A stretch of 5,929 nt of DNA from JAVBMJ01 sp031552535 (GTDB lineage Bacteria; Bacteroidota; Bacteroidia; Bacteroidales; Rikenellaceae), in the NCBI GenBank assembly GCA_031552535.1, contig JAVBMJ010000079.1:1-5929 (forward strand), read 5' to 3'. Of this stretch, positions 5,601-5,929 are shown piece by piece. Made by a program: the position numbers and the translations under genes. Below the pieces are notes generated by a model that was given only the letters and a program-made list of their open reading frames with translations, made no database searches and had not been told where the DNA came from. The first letter of the stretch is position 1, and each line of letters begins with the position of its first letter.

Positions 5601-5616
5601 CCTTGTTTAGACAAGG
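5601..5616. repeat. Short perfect hairpin upstream of the antitoxin gene; possible operator
   Basis: CCTTGT (5601-5606) and ACAAGG (5611-5616) are perfect inverted copies with a TTAG loop, about 75 bp upstream of the antitoxin-like ATG. Type II antitoxins usually bind palindromes in their own promoter region, so it is a candidate operator. No consensus promoter is seen close to it, which lowers confidence. Confidence 0.35.
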
Positions 5617-5689
5617 TGTGATCGTCCTGCAAAATCAAATCACCCGCAGATATCGGTTTGCACAAAAAAATCGTTATCAACGTAAAGCC

Positions 5690-5902
5690 ATGACAACATT
5701 AATTGTGAGAATAGAGGACGGTGCAGAGACGAAAAACATCGCTGCTGCTGTACGTCAACTCAAAGGAGTGGCTACTGTAAAGATACAACAAGATCAGGCC
5801 GTGACTAAAAGTGTATGGGAGCAGGCTGTCACTGACGGGGCTGTAAGTGTAGATGCATTCTTCAACGATTTGAATGCCCGCATAGAAAAATGGCCTGAGT
5901 AA
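5690..5902 (+). CDS. Antitoxin-like small protein (type II toxin-antitoxin, putative)
   Basis: The 70-residue product starts MTTLIVRIEDGAETKNIAAA, then VRQLKGVATVKI, a helical middle, and ends VDAFFNDLNARIEKWPE. A beta-strand (TLIVRIED), helix (NIAAAVRQLKG), strand (VATVKI) opening followed by 'VDxFFxxL' is the pattern I associate with small antitoxin-like proteins of Bacteroidota that precede RelE/ParE toxins. ATG 5690 is chosen over the upstream in-frame TTG at 5603, because the 29 codons between them encode a basic segment unlike the family. The stop TAA shares one base with the next ATG (TAATG), typical of toxin-antitoxin pairs. Function is inferred from layout and fold pattern, not from a specific signature. 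Confidence 0.6.
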   Translation: MTTLIVRIEDGAETKNIAAAVRQLKGVATVKIQQDQAVTKSVWEQAVTDGAVSVDAFFNDLNARIEKWPE

Positions 5903-5929
5903 TGCGCGAGGTTATAATCTCTGTTTCGG
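5902..5929 (+). CDS. Start of a probable RelE/ParE-type toxin, cut by the window end
   Basis: Only nine codons are visible, reading MREVIISVS. This fits the first beta-strand of RelE/ParE-superfamily toxins, which often open with M-R/K-x-V/I-x-I/V-S. The ATG overlaps the antitoxin-like stop by one base, indicating translational coupling. Such toxins are usually about 90-110 residues and either cleave mRNA at the ribosome or inhibit gyrase; nothing more can be read from so short a piece. Confidence 0.45.

Larger units (their letters stand above)
5272..5689. other. Gene-free stretch with hairpins and repeats
   Basis: No gene is supported in these 418 bp; the frames present are short or start with unlikely codons. 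From left to right it holds the DUF2795 terminator, an 8-bp direct repeat ACCGGGAT (5359-5366 and 5371-5378), a small hairpin GTCCA/TGGAC (5393-5408), a long perfect inverted repeat (5449-5494), and a short hairpin (5601-5616) ahead of the antitoxin gene. The concentration of repeats next to a toxin-antitoxin-like pair fits an accessory or insertion-prone site. Confidence 0.55.

Noticed and set aside
5509..5610. Short minus-strand frame with a CHSC motif and a KWPDWIIPSE stretch, looking like a protein C-terminus
   Set aside because: It has only about 33 codons between stops, no good start, and no family I can name; at most an old gene remnant, not supportable as a feature.
5603..5689. N-terminal extension of the antitoxin-like gene from TTG 5603
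   Set aside because: TTG is a rare start, the 29-residue extension is basic and unlike small antitoxins, and it would run over the palindrome; ATG 5690 gives a normal-length protein.
1..5929. CRISPR array, tRNA or rRNA gene
   Set aside because: No regularly spaced direct repeats, no cloverleaf with a TTC-loop pattern, and no conserved rRNA segments were seen on either strand.

Overview
The window looks like chromosome from a Bacteroidota species, most likely order Bacteroidales (Rikenellaceae/Alistipes-like is a guess). The reasons are: a long NusB with an N-terminal extension, followed by a DUF1573 lipoprotein and YajC in one minus-strand block; a short acidic DUF2795 protein of the kind conserved across Bacteroidota; promoters of the Bacteroides type (TTTG about 19 bp upstream of TAnnTTTG); and mostly poor Shine-Dalgarno sequences.

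Layout. The left edge (1-94, minus) is the first 31 codons of what looks like an ISAon1-type transposase N-terminal protein, so an insertion sequence enters from the left. A short inverted repeat around an 8-bp A/T-rich stretch (137-160) may mark its end. A strong stem-loop (203-239) closes the minus-strand block nusB > DUF1573 lipoprotein > yajC (2150 down to 266). The lipoprotein starts about 5 bp after the nusB stop; yajC has a good promoter of its own. From a divergent intergenic region (2151-2341) a plus-strand block leaves: a HI0933/YhiN-type FAD-dependent oxidoreductase, a translationally coupled small protein that looks like a Bacteroidota SAM-methyltransferase relative without its SAM-binding core, and a PduO-type cob(I)alamin adenosyltransferase (to 4733). 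A 316-bp gap carries a near-perfect promoter for the DUF2795 gene (5050-5271), which ends in a hairpin terminator. A 418-bp gap follows with a perfect 15-bp inverted repeat. The right edge holds an antitoxin-like gene (5690-5902) overlapping by one base the start of a probable RelE/ParE-type toxin that runs out of the window.

How the genes relate. nusB (transcription antitermination) and yajC (Sec translocon accessory) are housekeeping genes. The plus-strand block mixes a flavoprotein of unclear substrate with B12 cofactor activation. Both edges carry accessory DNA (an insertion sequence on the left, a toxin-antitoxin pair on the right). I did not find a clearly new multi-gene system. The most unusual items are the reduced methyltransferase-like protein coupled to the flavoprotein, a family-atypical insertion inside the flavoprotein, and the long inverted repeat at 5449-5494.
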